A stretch of DNA of 64,000 nt from an uncultured Eubacteriales bacterium (GCA_910583765.1 CAJTYS010000018.1:1-64000); one strand, 5' to 3'; positions 52,733 to 61,401 are shown, counted from the stretch's first letter. Numbers and translations are program-made. The notes: generated by a model from the sequence alone, not told the origin.

Positions 52733-53179
52733 ATGGAAATCAAGGAAGTCACGGAAAGAACGCCAGTACTGATTGAGCGATTGTTAGAAGTCTGGGAAGG
52801 CTCGGTAAAGGCCACGCATCTATTTTTGTCAGATCGTGAAATAGAACAGATCAAGCATTATGTTCCCCAGGCATTGGAGGAAATCCCCAATTTGATTATT
52901 GCGGCGGAGGAAAGTGGGCTGCCAGTGGCTTTTATGGGCATTGAGGGACAGAAGCTGGAGATGCTGTTCATCGCACCTGAGGAGAGGGGAAAAGGCTATG
53001 GAAAAAGGCTGCTCCAATACGGGATCGAAAACCATGACATCCGTGAGCTGGCGGTCAATGAGCAGAATCCACAGGCAAAGGACTTTTATGAACACATGGG
53101 TTTTCAGGTCTATAAAAGAACCGAACAAGATGAGCAGGGTGGATTCTATCCGCTGTTATATATGCGGTTGAATGGATAA
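52733..53179 (+). CDS. GNAT-family N-acetyltransferase
   Basis: The 148-residue protein has the acetyl-CoA pyrophosphate loop APEERGKGYGKRLLQYG (about 83-99) and the C-terminal NPQAKDFYEHMGFQVYKRTEQDEQG phrase of small GNAT enzymes. Acceptor unknown. GGGAGGA precedes the ATG. A good terminator follows. Confidence 0.88.
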   Translation: MEIKEVTERTPVLIERLLEVWEGSVKATHLFLSDREIEQIKHYVPQALEEIPNLIIAAEESGLPVAFMGIEGQKLEMLFIAPEERGKGYGKRLLQYGIENHDIRELAVNEQNPQAKDFYEHMGFQVYKRTEQDEQGGFYPLLYMRLNG

Positions 53180-53189
53180 ATGCTGATCT

Positions 53190-53232
53190 GGGGCGAGGTG
53201 ATTTTCAGTTGTTTTTTCACCTGCCCCTTTTT
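53190..53232. terminator. Terminator after the GNAT gene
   Basis: GGGGCGAGGTGA pairs with TCACCTGCCCC (one bulged G), followed by TTTTT. Confidence 0.8.
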
Positions 53233-53271
53233 AGCTGCCAATGATTGTCTGGTTTTCGTATGCGGATGCCG

Positions 53272-53880
53272 TCAGTTTCCCAGCCATGCGGTCAGTTCGC
53301 TGTCATCCGGACTGCTTGCCCGTAGCCCGTCTTTGATAGCTGCACCAGGCTCGGCCTGTTTTATACTTTCCACTGCCTGGGAAATTCCGCTGCCGCCAGA
53401 GGTGCAGAAAGGCATGACGGTTTTGCCGGATAAATCGTAAGTGTCAAGAAAAGTGTCAATAATCCGTGGCGTGGTTCCCCACCAAATAGGAAAGCCAAGA
53501 TATAGCGTGTCATATGCGGCTATGTCGATTGCGTCGCTGCCTATGGTTGGGCGTACGGATGCATCGTTCATTTCCTTGTTGGCACGGCAATCGTCATTGT
53601 TATAGTCCAGATCTTCATCCGTGTAAGGCTTTTCTGGAACGATTTCATACAGCTCCGCGCCTGTGAGATCCGCTATTTTTTCGGCAACAGCTTTCGTGTG
53701 GCCGGTGCAGGAAAAGTAGACCACTAAGCTTTTGGAGCCAGCATTTGGGGAATCAGATCCCTGGCTGGCGGCTTTCGTTTCTTGACTTGCGGTTTCCTTT
53801 TCAGCGCTGCCACTGCTGCCGCACGCTGCTAAAGACAGCAGCATAGCGAAGATCACCAGCAAAGAAAATATTTTTTTCAT
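53272..53880 (-). CDS. Flavodoxin-domain lipoprotein
   Basis: ATG at complement 53878-53880 follows AAAGGAG. The 202-residue protein has a lipoprotein signal peptide with lipobox LAAC (LSLAACGSSGS), a serine-rich linker and a flavodoxin domain: FMN phosphate loop YFSCTGHTKAVAEKIAD and the ring-binding LYLGFPIWWGTTPRIIDTF segment. An exported, membrane-tethered flavodoxin would carry electrons outside the membrane; such proteins are frequent in gut Clostridia. The PadR regulator encoded 170 bp upstream, same strand, may control it. Confidence 0.9.
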   Translation of the reverse strand: MKKIFSLLVIFAMLLSLAACGSSGSAEKETASQETKAASQGSDSPNAGSKSLVVYFSCTGHTKAVAEKIADLTGAELYEIVPEKPYTDEDLDYNNDDCRANKEMNDASVRPTIGSDAIDIAAYDTLYLGFPIWWGTTPRIIDTFLDTYDLSGKTVMPFCTSGGSGISQAVESIKQAEPGAAIKDGLRASSPDDSELTAWLGN

Positions 53881-54049
53881 GTCAAAAACTCCTTTCAAAA
53901 TTTTTCTGGTTGCGTAGTATCGTACAAGGGCGTTCCCTGATGGAACAGGTTTATTATATAGCGGCTTTTGGTCTGTGTCTAATGCTTCTGTTTTATGATT
54001 CCATATGCCTTTTGGGTATGGTGCGATTCTGCGTTCTGATCCATTCTGG

Positions 54050-54586
54050 TCAGGCCTTTTTCTTGCAGCTTTCCAGCAAACGGCGGGTTCCCGTAATTTC
54101 AGCGTCCACTAAATCCATCATCCTTTTCACGTTTGCGGCATGGAGCGCAGGCACCTGGCTTTCCCACAATGGGTTCACCTGCTTTTGGATCCCTTCCCGG
54201 TATTTTTGCAAAAGATCGAGGCGTTTTTGTAAAAGTTCCTGCTGCTGCTCGGGTGGAAAGACGCTGAGGAAAAAGGCGGCGATGGAGAAGATATTGGTAT
54301 CATAATTGAACTGTAAAATAGAGGCCCGCAAGGTGTCCTCAAACGCGGCTCTGCCTTGATCGGAAAGGCGGTACACAGTGCGGTCCGGCATGTTTCCCAC
54401 CTTTTCTGCGGTGCCCAATAAAAGCCCCTTTTTTTCAAGGGTTTTCAGTGTGGAATAAACAGTCGAATCAGCGATGTGGAACCACCATTTGACGTTCATG
54501 TAGTCCAAGCGCTTGATGATTTGGTACGCATTGAGCGGCTTTTCATAAATAAGGCCTAAAAGCATGGTTGCGGGTTTTGATAACAT
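54050..54586 (-). CDS. PadR-family transcriptional regulator
   Basis: The 178-residue protein has the PadR winged helix at its N-terminus (LSKPATMLLGLIYEKPLNAYQIIKRLDYMNVKWWFHIADSTVYSTLKTLEKKGLL) and a C-terminal helical dimerisation domain of the PadR-s2 (Vir-like) type. GGAGAAC precedes the ATG. It is encoded upstream of the flavodoxin lipoprotein on the same strand and has a palindromic candidate operator in its own promoter region, so autoregulation is likely. The ligand is unknown; the family often senses phenolics or antibiotics. Confidence 0.88.
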   Translation of the reverse strand: MLSKPATMLLGLIYEKPLNAYQIIKRLDYMNVKWWFHIADSTVYSTLKTLEKKGLLLGTAEKVGNMPDRTVYRLSDQGRAAFEDTLRASILQFNYDTNIFSIAAFFLSVFPPEQQQELLQKRLDLLQKYREGIQKQVNPLWESQVPALHAANVKRMMDLVDAEITGTRRLLESCKKKA

Positions 54587-54619
54587 GATGCGTTCTCCTT
54601 GACAGTCAATTGATTTTAT

Positions 54620-54641
54620 AGTACTTTATATATAGAGTACT
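54620..54641 (-). promoter_or_regulatory. Candidate PadR operator
   Basis: AGTACT, 10 bp of alternating T/A sequence, AGTACT: a palindrome 34 bp before the padR start. The form resembles known PadR operators of the ATGT-N8-ACAT class in layout, not in exact letters. Confidence 0.5.
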
Positions 54642-54866
54642 TGGTATAAACACTATTATCATAGCACAGGGAAACTGAAAATGGAATGCTGAAAGAGAAA
54701 ATTTTGCGGGTCATAGTGGAGAATGTGTGGTAGATTTTCGTGTGGCAGCGTTTGTGTATAAGGCGATTTGCGCGCCTGCTTGTGAAATTCAAGGCCAAAG
54801 CGACGATATAGAAAGGGCTACATCAATCATGAAAAGCTTTGTAAAAACAGGTGAAAGGAATTGAAA

Positions 54867-55622
54867 ATGAATCAACGAAAAACAATTGCCTGCTGCGTTT
54901 GCCTCGAGATTATGGTGATCCTTTGCGTGGCGCTGGCAAATATGTATCCGAGGCCATTGTGGTATTTTTTCTGCTATAATCTTTTGTATGGTGTGGTGTT
55001 CAGTTTCCTGGTCCCCATGTTTTTACTGCGCAAAGAAAAAAATCTGTTTGCCCTGATGGGTTTTACATTCTTTGGCAAGAGGCAGCTTCTGGTTTTAGTG
55101 ATATTCGCCAATTTTTCAGTGGGCGGCCAGCTGATCCCTATGGCGGCCGCTGGCAGAGCGATCCCCTGGGGCCTGCTTCCTATGGGCATTGTGCCGCTGA
55201 TCATGACCACGTTTTTTGAGGAATTCTTGTTTCGAGGATTCTGCCAAACCAGATTGGAAAAAGCCTTCGGGCCATTGCCAGCGATCTTTGCTTCCGGGCT
55301 GATGTTTTCCCTTTACCACCTGGGATACCCTGGGTTTCGCACCTTGGGAGACTTGCTGCTGCTGTTGGCCGTTGGCATAGGGTTCGCTGCTGCGTACAAA
55401 CTTTCCGGCAGCAATTTGATCGTGGCCTATTTTGTGAACCTTCCCAACGCCTTTGTGACGTATATGCTAAAATTTGAACAGTTTCCATCGATGAAGCTGT
55501 CATCGACTGTAGCCAGCGGCGTTACGTTGTGTCTTGTGGCCATCGTTTTTATTGTACTTGCGGTGTTGGGGAAGATCAATGATAAGGGAAAAAGGAAACG
55601 GGAGAGTGGAGGTGCGGTATGA
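54867..55622 (+). CDS. CPBP-family intramembrane glutamic endopeptidase (CAAX-protease related)
   Basis: ATG 54867 is chosen, with GAAAGGAA upstream. The 251-residue membrane protein has about seven hydrophobic segments and the three family motifs: FFEEFLFRG (EExxxR), SLYHLGYP (FxxxH type) and YFVNLPNAF (HxxxN/B-type position, with N). CPBP proteases in Firmicutes often mature or give immunity to bacteriocins, or are of unknown task. It overlaps the following lysO by 4 bp. Confidence 0.85.
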   Translation: MNQRKTIACCVCLEIMVILCVALANMYPRPLWYFFCYNLLYGVVFSFLVPMFLLRKEKNLFALMGFTFFGKRQLLVLVIFANFSVGGQLIPMAAAGRAIPWGLLPMGIVPLIMTTFFEEFLFRGFCQTRLEKAFGPLPAIFASGLMFSLYHLGYPGFRTLGDLLLLLAVGIGFAAAYKLSGSNLIVAYFVNLPNAFVTYMLKFEQFPSMKLSSTVASGVTLCLVAIVFIVLAVLGKINDKGKRKRESGGAV

Positions 55623-56559
55623 CTTGGATGTCTTTTGTCTGTTTGGCTATTGGTTTCTTGATTGGGATCATATCCAAAGATGAGCGATTTCTAAAAGGGG
55701 TGGATCGTGTTTCCACCATTGCGATTGCCATGCTGATGTTCAGCATGGAACTGGGGATTGGCATTGATCAGACGATTTTCGATGAGCTGTTCAAAATCGG
55801 TTTTCAATGCCTGGTCATATCTTGCTGCGCCATTTCATGCAGCGTGGCCTTGACTATCGTTTGCGAGAAAACAGTGCTGCCATTAAAAAAGGTCGATGAG
55901 GAGCTGAGTAAAAAGAACGTGGAGCTGAGCCAGGGAGCGGCGCAAGATGGAAAACCGGACACGCTGCTGGTTTGGCTGATGCCAGCTTGTATTATTGCGG
56001 GCCTTTTGGCTGGCGCAGCTTTTAGGATCAGCGTTGCCTATGCTTTCGTGGACAAATCCATCACCGTATTTCTGATCGTGCTGTATGTATGCGTGGGCAT
56101 CTCACAGGGAGCAAACAAAGAAGTCTATCGGTTTATCCGCTTGCTGGGGATGAAGATACTCTTTCTTCCGGCAGCGATTTTAGTAGGCAGCATACTTGGC
56201 GGGTATGTCGCAGGCATGCTGCTGGGGATCCCTGGGCAGTATCGGTCATATCTGCGGGCGGCATGAGCTACTATAGCATCACAGGGGCGTTTATGACGGA
56301 GGCCTACGGGCTGGAAGTAGGCGCATATGGTTTCTTGGTGAACGTGATGCGGGAATTTTTGACTGTGCTGATGCCGGTTTTGGTGAAGATCAGCAAGGGC
56401 AGCCCGATCGCAGGGGGAGCTGCGGGGAACATGGATACTATGTTGGCTCCGGTGACGAAATTCGTAGGAGTCAGGTTGGGACTGGTGACGCTGGTGACGG
56501 GCACGGTGCTGACGTTTGTGGTGCCGTTTTTGCTGCCGCTGATGGCGGCGGTGGGGTGA
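55619..56559 (+). pseudogene. lysO: Lysine exporter LysO (DUF340), frameshifted
   Basis: The first frame (55619-56266) encodes a membrane protein with SKDERFLKGVDRVSTIAIAMLMFSMELGIGID and the helices of LysO, then reads into GIPGQYRSYLRAA and a stop. A second frame takes up the missing part at once: WAVSVISAGGMSYYSITGAFM, VNVMREFLTVLMPVLVKIS and GGAAGNMDTMLAPVTKFVG, the conserved C-terminal half. One base is missing near 56231-56232 (ATC-CC-TGG where ATC-CCN-TGG is expected). LysO exports L-lysine; its loss would suit a cell that ferments lysine, but a sequencing error at the C/G run is equally possible. It overlaps the CPBP gene by 4 bp. Confidence 0.8.
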
Positions 56560-56762
56560 GGAAGTTTTTGTGTTGGGAGGGTAGATGAGGGGCTTGTTTC
56601 TTTTGTTATGGTATTGATTGGGGGTTGATGAAATAATGGAAAATATAGAGCTACAAAGAAGGAAAAGGAAGAATTTTAAAATTATTGGGTTTACATCTTT
56701 GAAAATGTGACAAATTGTTCGGAATTGCAACAGGTTAGTAGTGGAGAAATTGTGATGAGGTG

Positions 56763-56771
56763 TGGTATGAT
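56763..56771 (+). promoter_or_regulatory. Possible extended -10 promoter outside the invertible segment
   Basis: TGG-TATGAT (TGn-extended -10) lies 16 bp before the left inverted repeat. No good -35 is present, so confidence is low. No comparable promoter is seen outside the right repeat. Confidence 0.3.
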
Positions 56772-56786
56772 TATCAAAATAACTAT

Positions 56787-56831
56787 AAGATAATAGATGA
56801 TTAACATTTAATATTGAAGGTGGCATATACA
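56787..56831 (+). repeat. Left inverted repeat (45 bp) of the invertible segment
   Basis: Identical to the reverse complement of 59726-59770. It begins AAGATAATAG and ends GGCATATACA, its last base being the A of the ATP-grasp start codon. Confidence 0.9.
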
Positions 56832-57964
56832 TGGTATTAAAAATTTGGGTAGGAAAAAGAGAATCAGATATATTGACTTATAAATACTTTGACATATCAA
56901 TTACATTTTGGGGGAGTTCTAATAATAGAAACCATTCTTATTGCACTACTGAACGATTAAAAGATAACTATGGGAACGATTTTACACACTATGTATTAAA
57001 GCTCTTACTACAATATATAGAGCAATCTCCAAAAAGGAGTATCGAAATTCATTTTTATAATAACTCATTTGCATACAAATTAATAAAATTAGAACCTATT
57101 TTAAAGAATTATATTGTTAATATAAATTCTCAAAGAATTTTTGATATTGTAAGGCATAAAACCTTATCCAGAGTATGGTTGCAAAATACCGTTGAAGTAC
57201 CTCAGTTTATTTATTTGTCAAAACATGAATGTCAGTACGACAAATTAGTAGATAGATTTCCCCATTATAACAAATTTATCATTCAAAAAAGTATTTCTGG
57301 TGGAGGAAATGGCACCTATCTACTCTGTGCAACTAATTGGGAAGATATCATTTATAATCTTAACAATGATGATGTTTTTTTAGTTTCACCATACTACGAA
57401 AAAAATATATCGCTAAATTGTCATCTAATAATAGATAATACATCAATTACTGTTTTTCCAGTTTCTAAACAGCTTCTAAGATATGAAGATAACCAAGTGT
57501 CTTACTGTGGTAATCAATATCTTGTTAATAATAGCAAACTGTCTGTCCTTACAAAAGAAGTTGCAACAACTATAGGATACAGATTAATGTCTGCATCCTA
57601 TAGGGGAATATGTGGATTAGATTTCATTTTCGCTAATGGAAAATTAATGCTCATTGAAATAAACCCAAGATATCAAGGCTCTTCTTATTTAGTAAATGCA
57701 GAATTAAAAAGGCTACATTTACCATCATTATTTGAATTGAATAATATGGCCTTTAGACAGCACATAAACGAAGAATTATCTAAAAAAATATCTAAAATGG
57801 AGATTTCATATGAGTCTCACACTTGTATTTATAGAGAAGAATCATCTATTGCTATAACTGATTACCCTCGAAATGTACGCCTATTCTTAGATGGTTTACC
57901 GCAGACCTACACATATGAGGATGGTGTATATTTATATCGATATTTAAAAAAATGTAAACGGTAA
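56831..57964 (+). CDS. ATP-grasp ligase-like protein in the invertible segment
   Basis: The 377-residue protein has the ATP-grasp pattern in its second half: a nucleotide-binding glycine loop (FIIQKSISGGGNGTYLL, about 150-166) and the metal-binding end GICGLDFIFANGKLMLIEINPRYQGSS with D, E and N (about 258-284). Residues 1-110 are of the preATP-grasp kind but not identifiable to a substrate. ATP-grasp enzymes join a carboxylate to an amine or thiol via an acyl phosphate; the partner here is unknown. The gene is very AT-rich, unlike the flanks. It is convergent with the pentapeptide-repeat gene and shares with it an identical 45-bp leader. Confidence 0.75.
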   Translation: MVLKIWVGKRESDILTYKYFDISITFWGSSNNRNHSYCTTERLKDNYGNDFTHYVLKLLLQYIEQSPKRSIEIHFYNNSFAYKLIKLEPILKNYIVNINSQRIFDIVRHKTLSRVWLQNTVEVPQFIYLSKHECQYDKLVDRFPHYNKFIIQKSISGGGNGTYLLCATNWEDIIYNLNNDDVFLVSPYYEKNISLNCHLIIDNTSITVFPVSKQLLRYEDNQVSYCGNQYLVNNSKLSVLTKEVATTIGYRLMSASYRGICGLDFIFANGKLMLIEINPRYQGSSYLVNAELKRLHLPSLFELNNMAFRQHINEELSKKISKMEISYESHTCIYREESSIAITDYPRNVRLFLDGLPQTYTYEDGVYLYRYLKKCKR

Positions 57965-58299
57965 ATTCCATCTGTGTCTTGAAAAAAGTATCATTGTTAA
58001 GACGGCTATACTTTCTGCGCTTTAGCTAATTCCTTCCGTAATGGGTTAAGGGTTCTCTTATTTATAATCCATGTATAAGACTCTTCTGGGTAGGATAGCC
58101 TCACATACGAATGGTTTCATCATTGATATGTGCTTATGATAAAGTGTAATACTGGTTTTGCCCTACAACATATTGTGATTCAGCTTCTTTCGAATCCCTT
58201 GAGGTGTCCAAATTTTTGTTCATACCCCTCCATCCTAAAATATGGAAGGGTATGTTGCGATGTTGGAACACTTTTTGAAGCTGTTTATTTTACACCAAA
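57965..58299. other. Gap between the two convergent genes of the invertible segment
   Basis: No real gene is seen. A short open stretch on the minus strand (about 57985-58110, ending LNPLRKELAKAQKV and a stop) looks like a scrap of an older gene. A strong hairpin, CATACCC...GGGTATG (58221-58254), may end transcription from one or both sides, though no long T-run follows. Confidence 0.4.
58221..58254. terminator. Hairpin between convergent genes of the invertible segment
   Basis: CATACCCCTCCAT and ATGGAAGGGTATG form a 13-bp stem with one mismatch and an 8-nt loop. Could act as a terminator, without a clear T-run. Confidence 0.4.
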
Positions 58300-59724
58300 T
58301 TATTTATTATTGATCTCAATATTTCCATTGTTATTTATTGTAAGATTTAATATTACAATACCAGAATTTTTTAATTTATCCTTATGCGATACAATTTTTT
58401 CATAATCTATGTCCTCAATTTCTTTAGTTTTCATAGCTTGGCTTATGGCAAGTTTTGTTTGTATAGCAGAAAAAACTAATGAAAAAGTATTCATTATGAG
58501 TGAAATGTTATTTGGATCAGAAAAAATTGTTATAAAAATGTCCCATGGCGAATTGTGGCGTAATTCAATAGAATAGTTACATTTTCCCTCTAATAAACTG
58601 TCAATAGTGTTAAGTAGTACTGACATTTTTTGTGTATCAATGCTATTGATATTTGTTGATAAAGACACTTCTATTTTTTGCTCTTTTAGATCGTCTAGCA
58701 GAAGTTGACGAACCTCAGGTAAATAGTGATTTAAATTACTATATTCGAAATCTTGAAAATTTATTTTACTTATTTTTTCAAGAATATACTTATATAAGCA
58801 CTGTCTTTCATGTATAGTTATGTTATCAATATATTTTAATTGTTTACAATAGTTTTTTAACATACGAAATCTTCTTAATTCAATGCTTAAATTTATTCCA
58901 TTTATCACTGAAGAAAACGCTTCATCATACATATTTTTACAGATCAAAATATTGGTAAGCGGAAAATAATTATGTGTATATTTATAAAATTCTTCTAATT
59001 TATCTATATTTTCCATATATTCATCAACTGTAATTCCGTCTTTTTTTTTGGCAGATGTAATGCGTATATTATCAGAAGTATGAGTTAAATAGTTTAAACC
59101 GTTAAAAATATATGGAATCGTAGGGAACGGCAACTTAACCTCATCCAATTTTATATTATCAAAAGTAGCAAACTCAAAATTCATACTTTTAAATTTGACA
59201 CTTTGCAAGAGTGTATCTTTAAATATTGCGTTTTCTAGCGACACTGGCATCCACTTACAATTCAAAAAACTACAATGGGTAAAAATAGTATCATTCATTA
59301 AGGCACCCTTAAATATACACTCTGAAAAAATAGTATTGGTAAAAATACTCTTACTAAATCTTGTATATTTTAAGCCCTCTTTAATACTATCAAATGTACA
59401 ATCTCTAAAATCACATGACTGAAAATTTGTGTTTATAAAATTACATTCGTAAAACTGAGAATTGGTAAATAATGATCCCGCTAATCCACCATCCGAATAA
59501 TTTGCTCCATCAAAAATACAATTGTAAAAAAAAGATTGACGTAAATTCTTGGTCGAAAAATCTTCATGTATCTGTACACCTTCATTCACCTTTAATGGTG
59601 TGGGATTAAAATATAGCTTGTTTTTCATATGCTCAGACAATTCTTGAGATAATCTAGCTGCTTTTGCATCGTCAACATAAAAAAAGCTCTCAGTTTCTTT
59701 TATTATTTTTTCTAAATACTCCAT
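58300..59724 (-). CDS. Pentapeptide-repeat protein in the invertible segment
   Basis: The 474-residue protein has, after a short helical start, about 20 pentapeptide repeats (residues about 60-180), seen as ...CNFIN TNFQS CDFRD CTFDS... and ...TIFSE CIFKG ALMND TIFTH CSFLN..., which fold into a right-handed beta helix. Residues 230-400 are helical and unrecognised. The last about 110 residues contain YSIELRHNSPWDIFITIF and a hydrophobic stretch (LIMNTFSLVFSAIQTKLAISQ), perhaps one membrane helix, and an unusual asparagine-rich end. AAGGTGG precedes the ATG within the right 45-bp repeat. Strongly AT-rich. Function unknown; in the present orientation it would lack the left-side leader. Confidence 0.8.
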   Translation of the reverse strand: MEYLEKIIKETESFFYVDDAKAARLSQELSEHMKNKLYFNPTPLKVNEGVQIHEDFSTKNLRQSFFYNCIFDGANYSDGGLAGSLFTNSQFYECNFINTNFQSCDFRDCTFDSIKEGLKYTRFSKSIFTNTIFSECIFKGALMNDTIFTHCSFLNCKWMPVSLENAIFKDTLLQSVKFKSMNFEFATFDNIKLDEVKLPFPTIPYIFNGLNYLTHTSDNIRITSAKKKDGITVDEYMENIDKLEEFYKYTHNYFPLTNILICKNMYDEAFSSVINGINLSIELRRFRMLKNYCKQLKYIDNITIHERQCLYKYILEKISKINFQDFEYSNLNHYLPEVRQLLLDDLKEQKIEVSLSTNINSIDTQKMSVLLNTIDSLLEGKCNYSIELRHNSPWDIFITIFSDPNNISLIMNTFSLVFSAIQTKLAISQAMKTKEIEDIDYEKIVSHKDKLKNSGIVILNLTINNNGNIEINNK

Positions 59725-59725
59725 T

Positions 59726-59770
59726 TGTATATGCCACCTTCAATATTAAATGTTAATCATCTATTATCTT
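59726..59770 (-). repeat. Right inverted repeat (45 bp) of the invertible segment
   Basis: Perfect reverse complement of 56787-56831. It ends 2 bp before the ATG of the pentapeptide-repeat gene and includes its ribosome site. Confidence 0.9.
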
Positions 59771-59854
59771 TCACTTCATCTATCTGGCTAATCCCAGACT
59801 TCTGTTAAAGATATTTTAAAGGATAACTTTTTATTATCCCCCAATTCCCAATCA

Positions 59855-59877
59855 GGCGGCATCCCCAAGATGCCGCC
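59855..59877. terminator. GC-rich hairpin downstream of the recombinase gene
   Basis: Perfect 9-bp stem GGCGGCATC/GATGCCGCC with a 5-nt loop, between the recombinase stop and the right inverted repeat. No T-run on either side; it may still block readthrough into the segment. Confidence 0.5.
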
Positions 59878-59890
59878 CAACACATGCTTT

Positions 59891-60814
59891 TCACTCTTTC
59901 AAAATCCGATTCCTCGGATGCTTATTCGCAAGAATTTTCCGCTGCTTGCTTGCGGAAATATGCGTATAAATCTGCGTGGTAGTCACAGAACTATGCCCCA
60001 GCAGATTCTGAATGTAACGAATATCCACGTCTTCTTCCAGCAAGAGCGTAGCAAAAGAGTGGCGAAACATATGGGGCGTGATATGCAGATCGCAGCCTGA
60101 CAATTTTGCGTATTTCCGAATCATGTTGCGAATGGACTGTTCCGAATAACGAGCACCCCAATTATTGACAAAAAAGAAGCCAGAGGACTGGATCTCTGTA
60201 AGAAAAGCTTTCTCATAAGCTTGAAGGGCCTTGATCACATCGGAGTTTTCCATATAAAGGATTCGTTCCCGTGCGCCTTTTCCATAGATTTTCAGCGTTT
60301 TATCTACGAAATTAATGTTTTCCGGCTTCAAAAAAGACAGCTCCGACACTCGAATGCCTGTGGCGAACAACAGCTCCAGCACAGCAATGTCCCGTAAAAC
60401 ATAGCGGTGCTGCTTTTCTGTCAAAGGGGAATGATCTTTTGCGTGGTAGACTGTTCGCAATAGGGTTTGAATAGTATCCAGCGGGATGGTTTTGGGGAGC
60501 AGGGCGGGTTCACGAAAGCTGGTACGGATTTTGGAAAAAGGGTGCAGGTCTAAAATCTCTTCATAGACCAGATAGCTGCAAAAAGCCTTTAATGCGGCCA
60601 CCTTGCGCTTGGCGCTTTTCGGCTTGTACCGCTGATTCAAAGAACGAATGTATGCCGTGAGGTGCGCGCGTTCAAAAGGACTGGACACGTTAGAAGAAAA
60701 AGCCAGGAATTGGTTTAGGTCAATGGTGTAAGCCTTGATGGTTTTGCTGCTGAGCTTTTTCTGCAAAGAACAATAGCTGAGATAATCATTGAAAATAGTT
60801 TTTAAATCGTACAT
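59891..60814 (-). CDS. Tyrosine recombinase (XerC/D-like), probable invertase of the adjacent segment
   Basis: ATG at complement 60812-60814 follows AAGGAG by 7-8 bp. The 307-residue protein has the N-terminal core-binding domain (FNDYLSYCSLQKKLSSKTIKAYTIDLNQFLAFSS) and a full catalytic set: R in TGIRVSELSFL, K in YGKGARERIL, HxxR in HMFRHSFATLL, H and Y in LLGHSSVTTTQIYTH. It reads towards the 45-bp repeats and is 121 bp from the right one. Unlike the segment, it has the base composition of the chromosome. Short XerD-like enzymes of this sort commonly drive promoter or gene inversions in gut bacteria; action on this pair of repeats is inference from position. Confidence 0.9.
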   Translation of the reverse strand: MYDLKTIFNDYLSYCSLQKKLSSKTIKAYTIDLNQFLAFSSNVSSPFERAHLTAYIRSLNQRYKPKSAKRKVAALKAFCSYLVYEEILDLHPFSKIRTSFREPALLPKTIPLDTIQTLLRTVYHAKDHSPLTEKQHRYVLRDIAVLELLFATGIRVSELSFLKPENINFVDKTLKIYGKGARERILYMENSDVIKALQAYEKAFLTEIQSSGFFFVNNWGARYSEQSIRNMIRKYAKLSGCDLHITPHMFRHSFATLLLEEDVDIRYIQNLLGHSSVTTTQIYTHISASKQRKILANKHPRNRILKE

Positions 60815-61028
60815 GAAACTTCTCCTTATGTAAATTTTTAGTTCCATTATAAAAAAATGTTTCGTTAGATAGCAACAGAAATTCTAAGATACATGAAACT
60901 TCCAGGCTAATATGCTTTAGATACTATCTTTTTGTTATAAATTAGTACAAGTAAATTGGATGCGGGCCTTGCAGAAAAAAGACACTTTTGGGGAGTCTAA
61001 CACGGTAAGAAACAAAAGGTTGAAAATA

Positions 61029-61190
61029 ATGAGAGCATATCCAGAAATTCATAAAGATTCCACGATCAAAAACATCAGACAAATCAGGAAATATCATTCT
61101 CTACGGCATATGAAAATGAGTCTGAAAGAAACCCTAGAAGATACGAGGGAAGAGGCGGAGCGGATATTGGAAACGGCAGAAAGGAAATAG
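61029..61190 (+). CDS. Possible small hypothetical protein
   Basis: A 53-residue charged, helical product (start MRAYPEIHKDSTIKN, end EEAERILETAERK). The ribosome site is weak (AAAGG at 14 bp). I recognise no family. It could be the end of a decayed gene. Confidence 0.25.
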   Translation: MRAYPEIHKDSTIKNIRQIRKYHSLRHMKMSLKETLEDTREEAERILETAERK

Positions 61191-61217
61191 GTTTTAGGTT
61201 CGCCAGGATGCGCATAA

Positions 61218-61260
61218 AGAAAAACAACAGCCACGCCAGGATATTTCTCCCCAGCGTGGC
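61218..61260 (-). terminator. Terminator downstream of the aldo/keto reductase gene
   Basis: On the minus strand GCCACGC pairs with GCGTGGC across a 17-nt loop, followed by TGTTGTTTTTC. It lies about 140 bp past the stop. Confidence 0.6.
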
Positions 61261-61401
61261 CATTGTGATTTCACAAAGAATTGATTCTAACAGCACAAAA
61301 TAAAAACAAAATTTTCACAAGCATCCACGAAGAAACACAAGAAATTTGTCAAAAATCTTTAGACCCTGGTGGCTTCAGGCTGTTCTCAAAACATACAAAA
61401 T

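Larger units (their letters stand above)
56787..59770. mobile_element. Candidate invertible DNA segment carrying two convergent genes
   Basis: A perfect 45-bp inverted repeat (56787-56831 and 59726-59770) bounds a 2984-bp segment. Each repeat contains GAAGGTGG, a ribosome site, and ends at or 2 bp before the ATG of the gene reading inwards. A tyrosine recombinase gene lies 121 bp beyond the right repeat. Inversion would swap which gene joins the outside leader. In the present state the ATP-grasp gene faces the left flank. Confidence 0.8.
60815..61401. other. Mostly gene-free stretch between the recombinase and the aldo/keto reductase
   Basis: It holds the recombinase leader, one doubtful small frame (61029-61190) and a terminator (61218-61260). 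The phrase ACATGAAACTT occurs at the recombinase start (60811-60821 region) and again near 60890, a possible short repeat. Nothing else is recognised. Confidence 0.4.

Noticed and set aside
53910..54305. Rightward open frame opposite padR
   Set aside because: Mostly antisense to padR; no family features.
58130..58405. Rightward open frame between the convergent genes of the invertible segment
   Set aside because: It runs into the end of the pentapeptide-repeat gene and has no ribosome site or recognisable domain.
59771..59850. Promoter outside the right inverted repeat
   Set aside because: Only a weak pair (TTAACA, 17 bp, AGATAG on the minus strand) is present; not convincing, so the left flank is preferred as the promoter side.
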